The notes below the pieces were generated by a model. The model worked only from the letters and a program-made list of their open reading frames with translations, searched no databases and was not told the DNA's origin. A stretch of 64,000 nt of DNA, from assembly GCA_030762175.1 (NCBI GenBank), contig CM060842.1:61130501-61194500 (forward strand). Reading direction: 5' to 3'. Below, piece by piece: positions 45,961 through 58,659 of this stretch (its first letter is position 1; the number at the start of each line of letters is the position of its first letter). The position numbers and the translations under genes were made by a program. Source of the stretch: Metallyticus violacea (lineage: Eukaryota > Arthropoda > Insecta > Mantodea > Metallyticidae).

Positions 45961-48387
45961 CAATTTCATTAATATGATTTGAATTGACAAAACAATAATC
46001 CTTAAAATTGTTTTACGTTTCGAAAAATATGTTATTATTTTGCTACTTTCATCAGAATACTTTTGAACATCCTTCCGTTCCAATTATGTATGGATTTTCC
46101 ATGAACAAGCAATCCGTGTCCAGGCATTTTCTTAAGAGAAAGAAATGTGCATTTATTGCTTTACTAACCGGAATCTTCTTGTAAATTTTCTTTTCTTTAT
46201 TATTTATAAGCACATATCTGTTTATCTGCGTTCACTTGACGCTTATGCCTTCGCACTTCACAACGGCAAAGTTTACAACATATGTCGCCATCATACTCGG
46301 AAACATGATTTAACTTTTGGATATGCTGACAGGATGTCTCTTCAAGTAAGTTTGCTAATTAGTGCATGATACAACTATGTGGTAAGACGCATTACGCTTT
46401 CCTTGTTATCCGTGCACTAATGGTGTTCATGAACAGAACATTCCTGTGTACATGACCTATCTAAACTTTAAGAACTCCACATACCGAACCTGGAGTAACG
46501 CTAACAACATTAATCTCCCCCATTAGAGGGAGAGCAAAAACTAATACTGGATTCACAATGCCATATTGGGTTCATGTTCAAGTTATGCCATAAAGAAGAA
46601 ATTCGTTTGCTCGGACCATGTACTCTGATGGTTGAGCGGGCAAAGATGTTATTTAGTAATAAATACTCTCATTACAATGCACCTGCTTTTAAGCGCTCGA
46701 CTATCAGAGAACGCGATATGAATGAGCCCATTCACATTCTGATGATGATATGTTTTCTTTTTTCCCTGCATCATAGGATGCCTGTACACAAGCTGCTGGA
46801 TACAAAAATGCATTTTGGTAATTTTTCGCCACTTTAAAACTGTTGTAGGTCATTTTAAAAGCGGTAAACTTGTAAATATATCATTTTAGCGGTGTTTTAA
46901 AATATGGCTTTGAGCCATAAATAAATAAGTCATAATACACTTCCGCTTTGTTCTAGCGAGCATTCTCAGAAAACACAATCTCTGTGTGCATACTATTTAT
47001 TATTGGTGTCAAAATTATTGCTGATGACTTGATGAGCAACAGTTCTTGGGTGGAATGTTTACCGCTTACAAGTCGATAAGGAGCGCGGACTTCAAGGCGT
47101 GAACGTGCAAACTAAAATAACATGTTTTTCTTTCCGATCCAGGTTTAGTGGTGAATCCATAACTGACGCACAGGCTCAAACCTCCTTCTGCCTTATTTCG
47201 ATTACGAGAAACTGTCTTTAAATCTGGCCCTGGTCCTTCGTTAGAGAATTAGAGTTGTATGTTAGATGCCAGAGCAGTTAGTATAAGTTTGCAGTTTTAC
47301 CTGCGGGAGACTGAATGCAAAGAAGAGTGTTATGTTACCTATATGCTTACAGAGAGCGGGATGTGGTGAGGCTCTATTTGGATACCGCACCATAGTTGGA
47401 CTGGAAAACTGCACCATGAATCTCACTCAGTGTTTTCTTAGTTTTATACAACAATGCCAAAAGTGAAACTTTAGTAAATATATTTATTTAAAAACTTTTT
47501 GGTGAGCGTTCTCTACAGGTAGAACGGCGTTATTTTGCTAATTTTGTTAAGTTAAGGTGTGGATGAGAAAATATTTACAGAGTTGGAACATATCGAGCGT
47601 AAAAGTGTGCGGTGTAATTTTTGCTCCTCTCCACATAAAGAAAAAAAACTCGCAATTACTTCTAGCTCAAAGTTCAGAAACAAAAACGGGTATATCTTCC
47701 TAATTTTAAAAGAAGTTATGCGACTTGTTGGTGTTCTGTGAATATTCCGATAAAGAACCCAAAGTTAAAGAGCATTTTGCAACTTTACATCGGGCGTTCG
47801 TTTCTAGAAGACTGAAGACTGCATTAAAATAAAAATAAGAGATAATGAAAGAGGGAACAAGATTTTTGTTTCTGCAGTCAATGAGGAACTGGAAAGAGGT
47901 TTCTGGGTTTACATGAATATCCTCTGCTACAACTACACTGTCATCTACTGCATGTTAAGAACTGTTCATTTAAGGTACAATTTTCATTCTTTGTTTATAA
48001 AATTGCTAATGTATCACTTATGTCAATTTGCAGCCTTTTAGGCCATTTTTTCAGGGTATTATGGCATTTGATAGATATTTTTTCCCGGGTTTTTAGGCCA
48101 TCAAACCCGCGCCCTAATTATAACAACAATGAGACTAAAGGCTGTAAGACCCACACGCAGCCATGCCATAAATTCAGCCTTAAAGAACCTTAATAAATTA
48201 CGGCTTCAGATCAGATTCCCCCCCCCCCCCCCCTTAGGATGTATATTGGCAAAAATGGCAATGATTCTGAGCAATATGTACTTTTTGTGCGGCGTTCTAT
48301 GCATTGAAAATTATTAGAGAGTGTAGCACAGCACAAAAGAGCAGGATTTTGATTTGTGCTCACAAACAATTCCTTTGTAGTAATATA
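45961..48387. other. No gene; includes a C16 run
   Basis: C16 at 48218-48233. An open frame at 47559-47741 contains VRCNFCSS, reminiscent of a zinc-finger start, but nothing after it supports a domain. Nothing else was recognised. Confidence 0.45.
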
Positions 48388-48772
48388 CAGGGTTTTTCAA
48401 AAATGTAACGTATAATCTGTTTACAGGTAGATGAAAATCTCAGAAAAAACGCAAAAGAAACGTTTCGTAGTTATGATGTCATCAAAGAAAAATTTAAGTT
48501 AGAACCTATGGTATTTTTTACAATTTTTAATAAAACGCGTTCGTTTTCATGACTGCTGTATCATAAAATGTAAAAATAATAATAATAAAGTGTAGCTTCT
48601 GATTTCAATTTTCTTTGATGAACTTCATAGCTCAGCAACAATGGATACAGAAAGACTTCACATTTATAAAATAAATCCTCTTAAGAAATAAGAATTGATG
48701 TGTCTGCATTTTTTCTAAAGTTTTTCATCTACTTATAAAAAAAAAAGTATGCATTATTTTTTTAAAATCCTG
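48388..48772. mobile_element. TA-flanked inverted-repeat element (candidate MITE)
   Basis: The left end is CAGGGTTTTTCAAAAATGTA; the right end, read on the opposite strand, is CAGGATTTTAAAAAAATAAT. Both later contain TAGATGAAAA(A/T)CT and AGAAAAAA(C/T)GCA. The inverted similarity thus extends imperfectly for about 70 bp. TA flanks both sides (48386-48387 and 48773-48774). The element is 385 bp and non-coding, fitting a Tc1/mariner-type MITE. Confidence 0.75.
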
Positions 48773-49201
48773 TAGATGATGCAAACATAACTGCAATGAA
48801 ACATCCTGGAGCTTCTTCTGAAAAGATGGAATAAACAGTGAAAGGGTAACAGAACTTTTCATTCATTGAAAAGACGCCTCTTACCATAAGAGGCAAATTA
48901 TTACCCGTTTCACTTACTGAACGATTGCGCGTGGAGCCGCTAGTGTAGTTATTGGCAAGAAAATGTTGGTGACTGTGGCTACTACGCGGTTGGGAACATT
49001 GTATAGTCGTGTCACAATGGTATACGTACGATACAGTAGGGCACTTGCCTTCAAGTTATAGGCGCATACTAGCAGCGAACCTGGTGGCAAGTAACCACCA
49101 TTATAACACGGAACTTGAAGCAAATAAGTGGACGAGATTATTATTTCTGTTATTATTGTATTATATTCTATTTTAATGTATTTATATATAGTCTTCATTG
49201 T
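48773..49201. other. No gene seen
   Basis: A 94-codon open frame at 48914-49198 (minus) lacks a recognised domain. Confidence 0.5.
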
Positions 49202-49390
49202 TTAGTTCTTCATCAACTGTTTTACACACTTGCACATCAGTTTTATCCCCATGCATTTATAATTGATATTTATGTTGGAAACTGTTGATTTAGAAAACCC
49301 AAACACCTCTGCGATTTTCCTACAGTTCACACCGTTGAGACTTTCTTTCTTCTTTTCATTGGGGAACTGCACTAACTTACGCTTCCTTGT
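49202..49390 (-). pseudogene. pogo/Tigger-like helix-turn-helix remnant
   Basis: On the minus strand, a 62-residue open stretch begins TRKRKLVQF and contains ESLNGVNCRKIAEVFGFSKS followed by TVSNI, ending at TAA (49202-49204). The KIAxxFGxSKSTVSxI core preceded by a KRK-rich start matches the N-terminal helix-turn-helix of pogo/Tigger/CENP-B-type transposases. No DDE domain follows, so this is a fragment. A candidate terminus of the same superfamily lies far away at 10886. Confidence 0.6.
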
Positions 49391-51023
49391 AAATTAAAAT
49401 TTTGCAATTCATTTTTTAACACAACTGATAGTCATTATACAGACTGAGAAACTAAATGTAGCTATCACTTCACTTTGGAAGTGCCAATTAATGAACCTGT
49501 TGGTGAACCAATGTATTAACACTAAATTCAATAACATTCAGCCTTAAACAGGTAGCGGAGCTGTAGGTACTGTCCAAATTATATGCCTATATGCCTAAGA
49601 GACGTCCAACATACAGAGTAGAAATGTTGCTGATTCCATCTTTTAGGATTCAAGAAGTACAACTAGAGAGTTTTTTTTCCCCCGTATAAAACAAAGACTA
49701 TTTTTTAAAACATTTTATGAAGAAAAAATTGGAAAAATTAAGTAGCAAAAACGAATATTTTTCTCAGAATTTATAAGTAGAGTAGGTATCTATTGAATTT
49801 CTATGTGTGTCTTAAAGACATTTTTTAACGAATAAGATTAGTGCTTTTACACTCTCTTTGGTACCTTTCCATTTACCTTAGGGCATGAAATTAGAGACAG
49901 CAAGTAATATGCCGTAAAACACAAATTTCCTCACGATTCTAAAGAACAATTCTGCAATATGGACCAGATCTGTGAACACTCAAAACAGAACTTTGATTTT
50001 TTGTGTCTAAGAGATAAAATTAAGTTTAATGGTAGCGTTTAAGAAATTGTTTTAGATCGGTCAAAGGGTTAGGATGTAAGTGAAATATATGAACACAATT
50101 GTTCAATTTGCATTAATAGAATATATATACATATATACTACATGCTTTTTTTTACTCAGTTTCAGTATTTGCTTTATAGAGAGGCGCACGTGTGTGTGTC
50201 ATTGATTTCAAATTAATTCTAATAAATAGTTAAAATAATTGCTGTGATATAGTAGAAACATATAACATATGACAGATTGATAATGATAAAGCATTTCTCT
50301 ACAGAAAATGAATCGCGTTAAACATATCCCTTAGGAACTTCAATTTCTCTCTTTCAGACATATAGATCGCATCAATAGTAGTAACATAGGGCCTCCTGTT
50401 CGCTTTCCATTGTATACACAAGCGCTTCCCATTAAACAAATGCTCCGAAGAGCAACAGAGCGGCGTTGTTTGTTTACTTTCGCTTGTTCTGCAGCAGATA
50501 ACTGCCCTTTTAAAGGCCAATAGCGCGTTAAATGTCTCACTCACAGTGCCACTAGTTTGAAATATGGCATTACAAAGTAATTCAGTTAATCTTTGTTCTA
50601 ATATTCTAAATTAGGAATTAGCTGTAGTTGGTTTTACAACGCTGTAAAAATATCTATCGCTGTAATATTCCAGAATTAATATATTTGATATCATTAACAT
50701 TTGGTAAATGATATGGTATTTTAAGATATTGCAGTGATATGCGTAAGGAAGAGAAATTAATGATAGTGACAAATATGCAATTGTAACATTTCTGCGTTAA
50801 AGCATTTGAAAAGTTATGTCCTTCTGATATTTTTATTAACTTAAAAAAATTGGTGTGATAAAAATTACTTAGAATGGAAAGAAAAAAAAAAAAAACTTTA
50901 AACGCCTTTGTTCTAACGCAGCTACAGATGCTAACAAATATCAGGAAGCTGGCATTAAAGAAAAAGGGAAGGGGAAAATAAAGAATTACAAATAACTAAT
51001 GAAATACAGAATTCAAAATGAAG
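49391..51023. other. No gene seen
   Basis: AT-rich. Two overlapping minus-strand frames at 50299-50544 have no recognised domain. An A14 run lies at about 50881-50895. The last 100 bp may belong to the LINE remnant that follows. Confidence 0.5.
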
Positions 51024-51172
51024 GAAGTGTTACGAATAGATGAAGTAAAGAATGAATTTTTCAAATGTGCAGATGATAGATTAACGCTATATATTATTAA
51101 CTTTTTAACATTATATTAAGAAATAAGATAATCCCCGATGAATGGAAAATAGGAATTACCATAACAATATGC

Positions 51173-51178
<6 letters not shown>
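51024..51178 (+). pseudogene. LINE reverse-transcriptase remnant
   Basis: The first frame (51024-51119) reads EVLRIDEVKNEFFKCADDRL, then TLYIINFL. A second frame (51122-51178) reads NKIIPDEWKIGITITICKK. Together they resemble the early fingers region of LINE reverse transcriptases, where NEFFKY... is followed by IPxEWKxGxIxPIxKKG. The usual GKAPGPDGI stretch between EVK and NEF is missing, so there is an internal deletion plus a frameshift. The segment runs straight into an A28 run, and no catalytic YxDD part follows. Confidence 0.65.

Positions 51179-51200
<22 letters not shown>
51173..51200. repeat. A28 homopolymer
   Basis: A run of 28 A directly at the end of the reverse-transcriptase remnant. 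It may be a slippage expansion of the AAA AAA lysine codons or the tail of another insertion. Confidence 0.9.
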
Positions 51201-51205
<5 letters not shown>

Positions 51206-51872
51206 TTCGCAAGAGGCACTGGCTTCGTTTATGAACAGCAACATGGCTGAGAATACAACAAATAGACATCTTTACCATTTCTCATAAGTTTTATTTCCAC
51301 AAAGAAACCGAAACAGTGAATGGTAAACGATTTCAGTTATATTCAAAAATTGTTTCGTCCTATATTTGTTACATAATCAGGGAAAACAATAAACAACATT
51401 ATTCCAAACAATACAAAGAGTATTCACTTATGTAATAAAATACAAAATGTATTTAATCATACATGAAAGTTTCAAATATCAAGGCCATTAACATGTACTG
51501 CTTAAAACATACCTTTTAAAATAAGACAGTTAAGTAGACTTTTCTAAGATTTTAACTAGACTAAAAAAAGTAGAAGAATTTAACATAAAGGAAATAGAAG
51601 AAAAACAAAAATTATAAAATAAGGCATTCCAACAGCACATTGAAATACAAGATATGAACCGGAACAAAAATATTAATTAATAATGAAACACTGCCTATAA
51701 CGCAACTGGTTGAATACATATTCACTAGCTAGTTTGTGGGTAAACAGCATCTACATTATATTCTAAAACACGAGTTATTCGTATTAGAACTTAATAATTG
51801 TAAACTTTAGTCAATTTGATTTATTTGAAATGAAAAAAGCGCCTTTAAAATGAGTTTATTTCTTTAACAGCG

Positions 51873-51927
<55 letters not shown>

Positions 51928-52362
51928 ACAGTTTACTTACCAATCAAAACTTTGTAGTCACTGTAGAGGACAGTGGTGTAGCTCATTTTCATGCTTCGCT
52001 TCGTCTTTCGACAATTCATATCTGCTAGATAATGGATCAGGTGCCGCTGGAAATGTTGAAGATATAAATGGCAGTAAAAATGGGAGAAAGCAGCTCAAGA
52101 CAAAATTTTCAAAAAGAGAATCCAATAAAAGCCGCTGGGATCGATCTCGGGTTGCTTAGATTTAAAACGTATAATAAACTAATGTCTTGAAATCTTAATA
52201 AAAGGGTTAACGCCCTTATTAGTGAAAAGTTTAATATTGAGCCTCTATGTATTATTGTTGTTGTTATTCTGTTACTATTATCTGGATTTTCCTTCTTGAA
52301 GCATCTTGGAACGATGGCAGAAAATTATTGATATAATATGGTCGGAGTACAACATTGTAACA
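51201..52362. other. No gene; includes an (ATT)n microsatellite
   Basis: (ATT)n at about 51874-51924. A-rich sequence at 51540-51660 could be a further LINE remnant, but no motif supports this. Confidence 0.5.
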
Positions 52363-52926
52363 CAAGGGCTGGAAATAAAGAATTGACAGCATTTTCATAA
52401 GTAACAAACCATTTATTATAGAACCTGAATACTTTTACATTCCTTCATTATAATTCCCTGTCACATTTAGCATAAACGGTCACACTTCTGCAAGACACTG
52501 GACTTCGTAGCTAATCCGCTTTTGTTGATGTTTCAGAAGGAGCGCCCTATCAGTGTGCCTTGTTCCGTCTTCGGCTATCTCCCTCAATGTCCATCAATGG
52601 CAAATCTCAAGCAGTGATTCAATTAAAATCAATATAATGCGCTTCAAGAACAATACGACCTAACGCGGCGCATATTTCATCTCTTGCGTCCTTATCGAAA
52701 TTCTGACACCTCACGGACAAAGATGTGGCAAAGTTTCATTATCAAGGGTTCTCGCAGACCTGGATGATATTCCCTCAAGTTCCTAACATGTACCACCTCA
52801 ATTTTAATCAGTGTACCCTGACCACTTTTAGAAAATATTATTTTAGAGAGGCCCATAGTTACACCATTACTCGAAAGCTTTGCATTCGTCCGTCTACAGT
52901 GTTCTGTTTCAAGTTCATTAACTAAT

Positions 52927-53813
52927 GGTTTGAGCGTAACTACTAGTTACTACTGATATTATCAGCCTGGGATTTCTTTTCCTCCTCCTCTTCTTCTTAA
53001 TCAGCATTCTTTCTATCTCATAATATTGCATTTTGTTAACTAGTGGAATTTTACCCATGAATCTCGAATGGTGAATTTACATACTAGTGTGCATATTTAC
53101 GTTAGGTATTGCTTTTATCAATTAAGGTTGATCCATTTTAACTATAAAGCTCATCAAGGGTTATTTACACATTGTGGTCTCATTGATTCCGGTACTTCTT
53201 AAATTGTCTATTTTCACCTGAAAAAATACCATAGAAGCTGAACTACTTACACCATTATTTGTAAATAATAATAAGAATGGCGAACACGAATGTAAAAACA
53301 CCTTGTAACTTTCTTGAGTATGACCCTCACGTATGTGTAATCTTTCTCCGAGTAATTAATCTCAACACTTTCGTCTTTTGAGTTATATGTTCTACATTTG
53401 GGCCATATCTTTCTTCGTAATTTTGTCGGGGAATTGCACAAATAGTACGAGTACTTCTTTATGCTCATTAATTAAATGCAGCACTGTTACTATGTTTTGA
53501 AGACTAGAGATTATTTTCGACGCGATAGACACAATGCTATTTCTTGGCTTGAATACACAATTTAAAACACATCCCGCATAAACAAAATCGCATCAATAAA
53601 CAGTCCACGGAGAAATAAATATCCCCTAAACAGCCTTCTCAACGCTCGAATACAGTCGCTACAGTAGTTTTGACAAGTACTAATGACAAATTGTTACGAT
53701 TCTACTATTATGCAATAAATGTTTGTGCAACAGGTTTTATCAGAACTGATGGAATTACGGCTAGTAACTAGTAAACTAGTAGACTAGATACTTCGTGAAG
53801 CATCGCCCAGTTA
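52927..53813. mobile_element. Dispersed repeat copy B (without mariner)
   Basis: About 885 bp, paralogous to copy A. An inverted CTAGTTACTA lies near each end (52943-52952 and, on the opposite strand, 53762-53771). At 53551-53562 the sequence GAATACACAATT corresponds to the point where copy A carries the intact mariner, so copy B supplies an empty site, allowing for a small indel. Confidence 0.75.
53290..53468 (-). pseudogene. Myb/SANT-like domain remnant (copy B)
   Basis: Counterpart of 31617-31787. MSIK at the start, SEKDYTYVR and the downstream IRVRHSYYYLQIMV match copy A, but indels shift the frame through the KxDKAEMW region, so this copy cannot encode the domain. Confidence 0.45.
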
Positions 53814-53929
53814 GCGCACTAGTGACGCCGAGTAAGTTGAACAGCTATGCCATGTCTCTAGAGATCCCGAGAACAGCAACGGCCTCACACGTTCATTTAC
53901 AGTGTTGCCACTTTTATTTCCAGTCCTCG

Positions 53930-56900
53930 TATATTATCAGTGTGGCTAGCAATGTATGACCACTAAATTTCCATTAGGTAATGACATTCCGAAACCAGTC
54001 GCTATAGATAATGCAAGAACTGAATGTTTGTAGGAGTGAAAAGGGCTATGGGAACCGAAATACTGCATAATATACAGACATGTGGAAATAATGTCCCGTG
54101 TGAGGGGGTGCACTAAATAATAACGCAGCAGAAATGCAGTCTGGTTGACACATTCCGAAAATGTGGCGCAATAAGAAGTGCAAATGATATGAGAGAATGG
54201 TGATAAAATATGAACCATTGTTTAACGTGGGCACATTAAAATCACATTGCCGTGAGCATAAACTTTTCTACAAGAGTTAAGTATACCCCTGTGAGGAGTA
54301 TAGTATATCACGCATCACCGTCCCCCTTAATATATAATTGATTTTTAAAATAAGACATAATTTCAATTTCAATTCATTGTTTTTAATGAAAACAGATCAT
54401 TTTTATAATTAATGTTGTGTGGACATTTTAAAATTGAATCCCGTTCTTTCCTTCCTCTAATGTAAATGTTATTTTTAAATTCAGTGAGCTTAGTAAATTC
54501 ACTGAAATATGTTGTTGTATTTGTGCAGAAACTGTAAAATGTTATTATGAATTCTAAACTGTTAAATGTTCAAGTAATAAATTTACTTATACAAAAATGT
54601 GATGCAATATGTGCCTGGTTCAGGAACTTATTAAAAAATTAAATAATTTGCAAAATACATTTAATGCATCTCTTCGATAGGCAAACAGCCATGGAGAGAA
54701 AAACCTTACATTGTATAATTTAAAATATTATCAATGTAGTAATGTTATTTATATAATATATAATTTATAAAAATGAGTTGATGCGTCCAACTTTTTTTAT
54801 AGAATTAAATATAGAGTTGAAATTGTGCCTTACTTTTCAAACATCCTATGGGGTATTTCATGATATTTAAAATAGTCATAATAAATTCAAATATGAGCAT
54901 AACGCACCTAAGCTACCAACTTATGGACAATAGGACAACGTTACATTATTTAATGTTAATATAAAATATATAATAATTTCATTTTTCTGTCCACTGATTC
55001 AAAGGCGTCTAAGAAAAGGTTTCAAAAGGGATGGGGAAGTAACGGAGTCTACCCAAGATGATGCTAATTAGTGAAAAGAACTGCTATTGGCTATGAAATT
55101 TTTTGGAGCAAAATTTAGAAAGTTGGGATATTAATTTAACGGTCTCGTATACAGTTTTTTTTTTCCTATAGATTTGTTTTTGTCATTTTTACCTTTATTA
55201 CTTTAATCGTCTTTACGTGTTTTATTCTACTTGCTGGATAAAATTAGAATGCTAATTAATGTTACCTAAGCTGGAATGCAAATTGATTATTTTGATGATG
55301 AAGCCTGGAATGCATGCTTTTTCCCATCTTTAGGTTGCAAATAGTATCGAAGCTGTGCGTGAATAAATGGGCATGGTTAACCATAAAGACAACCTGGTGG
55401 ATGACCTGCATACTATTGAAGGGAACAAACAAACATCAGCAATTCTAAGCTGCGGTCCTGAAAAGGGTTAAATTAGCAGTCAACGCAATAAAATTCTAAA
55501 TGTTTTCTGAAGCATAGAATAGGATTAGCCGCTTGTGGTTTTGGGATCTCAGCTCACACGTCGCTCAGTGTTCATTCCTCGCCTTCGTCATGCATAACAG
55601 CTACCACAGAGATGTGACAACTGGCAATGCTTTAAAATAAATCATGTTAAAAACTGTTTCGTTTAAGATTTAGAATTCTCGGTGTGCTCTACGGTTATTT
55701 ACTAAACTCAGGAACACTTGAGATATTTATTCCAGAAACTTATGCTCCAACTTATGGCCTGTTAGAAAACTGGCAAGTGTGTATTTTTGCCATCTTAATT
55801 TTTCTTCCACTGTTATTGTTTAGTTATTTGCATGGTTTGTTATTAAGGTATCTTAAGATATGACGTGCCATGTATAATTTCTGTAAATATCAGTATATAT
55901 TTAATCTGCTTTACCATGATTTTCAAATATTTAATCATTTTAATCCATTCGAAACTAGTTAAACGAACATTCAAGTATATCGGGAGTTCACAAATTGTTC
56001 AACTGATTACAAAACGTTTATGAAATTGCATAAAAATGACTTTCTACAAAGAATTCAGTAGTTCTAAATGTGTTTCCACACATAAAATTGTACCATTGTA
56101 ATAATAGGCACATTAGTGATTTCTTAAAGACGCCATCCTTATTGAAATGGTAGATGAAATTACTCCATATATAATAAATAGTTCTTCCAAGTTGCAAAAT
56201 ATACGGAAAGAATGTCATCCTCGTTTTAAATAAACATAACCTTCACAATCACGTTAATAGCTATCTATACATGTAAGTTTGAAAAACATTCTTCAATGGT
56301 TTCGTCAAATTTATTTATTTTAATGCGTTCTCAGCTTAGGCTATATATGTTTTATTTATATATTTTATGCTTCACTCGTAACGCAAACTTACCAGGATAT
56401 GAAAACTAACTGCTTTCCACATTTTGAGTATTACATTCAAATTACTAAATAAAGAAAAGTCTCCAAATCTGTATATAATAGCCGTTTACCAACCAATCAA
56501 AATAGACAATTCCATTGTATGAAATGAAATTTTCTCTGTCCCGCGCTTACAAGTCAGGTGTACAAAATACGAGAGAAATCTAAGAGTTGTCTGCATAGCT
56601 TTCAAGTAATGGCCATGACCTCAGCAAAGTTGACACAATTTACTGTTGGCTGGAAGTTTCGATCTTTACTCTTTGATAGCATGGCATATCATTAAGTATG
56701 TGTGTTCCATTTTTTATCCCCCTCCCCCTTCATATGACAATTTATCTGCAACATTAAGTTAGTAGATTCTTTGACTCGATATTTTAAATATTTTCTAATG
56801 GTATTTTTACTCCCCTTATTCCTAAACACACTCTGTTACTCTCTGTATTGTACAGAACAGACTTTTGCTCCCCCCCCCCCAAATAAAACGTTAGAAGATT

Positions 56901-57340
56901 TGATTCTAAACAGATTTACAATATTTATTTCACATTTTAAACTCTGTTTCAAAGGATATCACTAAATTAATATTCTTGTATGAATCAAGTATCCCAAAAC
57001 ATAAACAATTCAAAAACAAAATAGAATATAACATTATTGCTTTGTCATAAAGAAAATGAAAATACTAATATGGAGAAAGTCTGTTAAACGAAATAATGGG
57101 GACGGACTCAATACTGGATAAGAAACGTTTGCTTAGTAAAATACCCTATTTTAGTAAAAGTAGAACAAAAATAAATAATTTGGTACATGAACATTTACAT
57201 GACACAAAAATTAATATAAAGTCGTAGTAATGCAAGGGAAAATTAAACCATATCAAACACAGTTTTTTTTTAACTTTATATTTTGTTATGGATATTTTAA
57301 ATTATTTTTCTGGCAGCCATGCCTTGCTCCTTTTATCAAC
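53930..57340. other. No gene; includes a C11 run
   Basis: AT-rich, with C11 at 56870-56880. Open frames such as 53946-54218 and 56018-56218 have no recognised domain. Confidence 0.5.
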
Positions 57341-57660
57341 AGAGAGGGTTGTTTCGGGTGGTAACGTGTTAAAAACCCTAGAGACCAGTAAGCCTGATCT
57401 TGATTTTTTCGTGGTTTCCCCTGTAACTTAGGTAAATGCTGGGATAGAAATTTACTATCCACGAATTTCCCTGTTCCGCATTCCTTCCCTATTTCATTTC
57501 CTTTTTTACTGTTTCGGGGTTGAAAGACCAGGCGACATAGGTTGGCGGTGAGCGGTGTGCAGTGGTGGAACTTGCTTATCGAAAAAACTGCTCTGGTTCT
57601 GGTGTGACAACGATCCTTCCGAGGGGCTTGAACTCCTTGAAGGCGTCGTACCAGATATGC
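57341..57660 (+). mobile_element. SINE family S3, head degraded
   Basis: Matches the S3 body with GATCTTGATTTTTTCGTGG, TTTCCCCTGTAACTTAGG, AATGCTGGGATAG, CCACGAATTTCCCTGTTC, GGCGGTGAGCGGTGTGCAG and GAGGGGCTTGAACTCCTTGA. The tRNA-like head (GTTTCGGGTGGTAACGTGTT) has lost its B box. It is more diverged than the copies at 37639 and 40940. Confidence 0.72.
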
Positions 57661-58225
57661 TAACGCAAAAATCTGGAAACGTTAAGAACCTGCGCCCTTC
57701 GTATTCCCTCTCTTCTTCTTTTTCGTCTCACCTAATCCAATGTAATCATTTTATCAGAAGAGTAGTAGGTTCACTGCCATAGCTCATAAATTCAATACTC
57801 AGTCGACATATGTAGCATCTAAAGGTTTATCTGGGGTTTTCTTGTATGAAAGACGAACAATAGATAATTCAGGTGCCAGCTCCCTGAACGTTTAACACTT
57901 ACAAACGGCAGTAATAATAGTTTTTAACTATTTCAATTTCCTCAAACTTGCATAACAAGATAACAAAATGTAATGAGCTATCACTTTTTCAAAGGCACCA
58001 ATGATATTAAATAACATTTGGAAAATCATACGAATCGTTTCGGTTAGGTTTAACCGTAATAATGAATGAATATTAATAAATAACTACGAGCGGCTTAAAT
58101 CATAAGCGAAGCTCTTTCAATCAAATTATGTCATGCAAATTATCTCTTTCAATGATATTTTGATTCTTCTGTAGCTGTTCGCGCGCTCACTTGATGACCA
58201 GTTGATATTCAGAATGTCACAAGTC
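57661..58225. other. No gene seen
   Basis: AT-rich spacer with no recognised features. Confidence 0.55.
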
Positions 58226-58515
58226 GGTCCTGGTGGTGTAGTGGTTACCATACTTGCCTCCTACACCCAAGATCGCGGGTTCGAACCCGGCCAGAACCGA
58301 TGCATTTTTTCGGGGCGTAAAAATCCTAAGTATGGCTTCCTTCGGAAGGGAAGTAAAGCCGTGGGTCCCGTTTTATGGCACGAAAAAGAACCTCAAGCCT
58401 GAAAGAGAGGCCTCTGAGCAAAATTTGTCGGCCGTTTCACGCCCTGAGTTGAATGGGACGCTGATGACCTGAGATGTTAAAGAGCGTCCATAAATAAATC
58501 ATTCAAAAAAAAAAA
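58226..58515 (+). mobile_element. SINE family S1, full length with A tail
   Basis: Best-preserved head: GGTCCTGGTGGTGTAGTGGT (A box), CGCGGGTTCGAACCCGG (B box), then CCAGAACC. The body has GGCGTAAAAATCCTAAGTAT, CTTCCTTCGGAAGGGAAGT, GAGGCCTCTGAGCAAAATTT and GACCTGAGATGTTAAAGAGC, and ends TAAATAAATCATTC followed by A11. Overlapping open frames in it are incidental. Confidence 0.93.
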
Positions 58516-58659
58516 TGTCACAAAAGTCATAAGTCTATTTTCCAAGTAATAGACAATGCAACAAAACAGTTTCTGCAAACACTCATTATTACTACATATA
58601 TCGTTTATTTTTAAAATGTTTTGTGTAGCATTCCACTTTTTGCGCTGAAACACTAAGAA

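Larger units (their letters stand above)
52363..53929. mobile_element. Candidate outer mariner-like element enclosing repeat copy B
   Basis: The left end CAAGGGCTGGAAATAAA (52363-52379) and the right end read on the minus strand, CGAGGACTGGAAATAAA (53913-53929), match at 15 of 17 bases. TA follows on the right (53930-53931), but no TA lies directly on the left. Repeat copy B occupies the right half. The left half (52380-52926) is not recognisably coding. The interpretation rests on the paired ends alone. Confidence 0.45.

Noticed and set aside
47559..47741. Zinc-finger-like start (VRCNFCSS)
   Set aside because: A single CxxC without the expected downstream His/Cys ligands is not enough.
49202..49390. 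Complete transposase or host DNA-binding gene
   Set aside because: Only the helix-turn-helix part is present and the frame closes after 62 residues.
58226..58290. Functional tRNA at the head of an S1 copy
   Set aside because: A and B boxes are present and the acceptor ends can partly pair, but the same head is joined to the same body in several places and the T and anticodon stems have mismatches. It is a SINE head.
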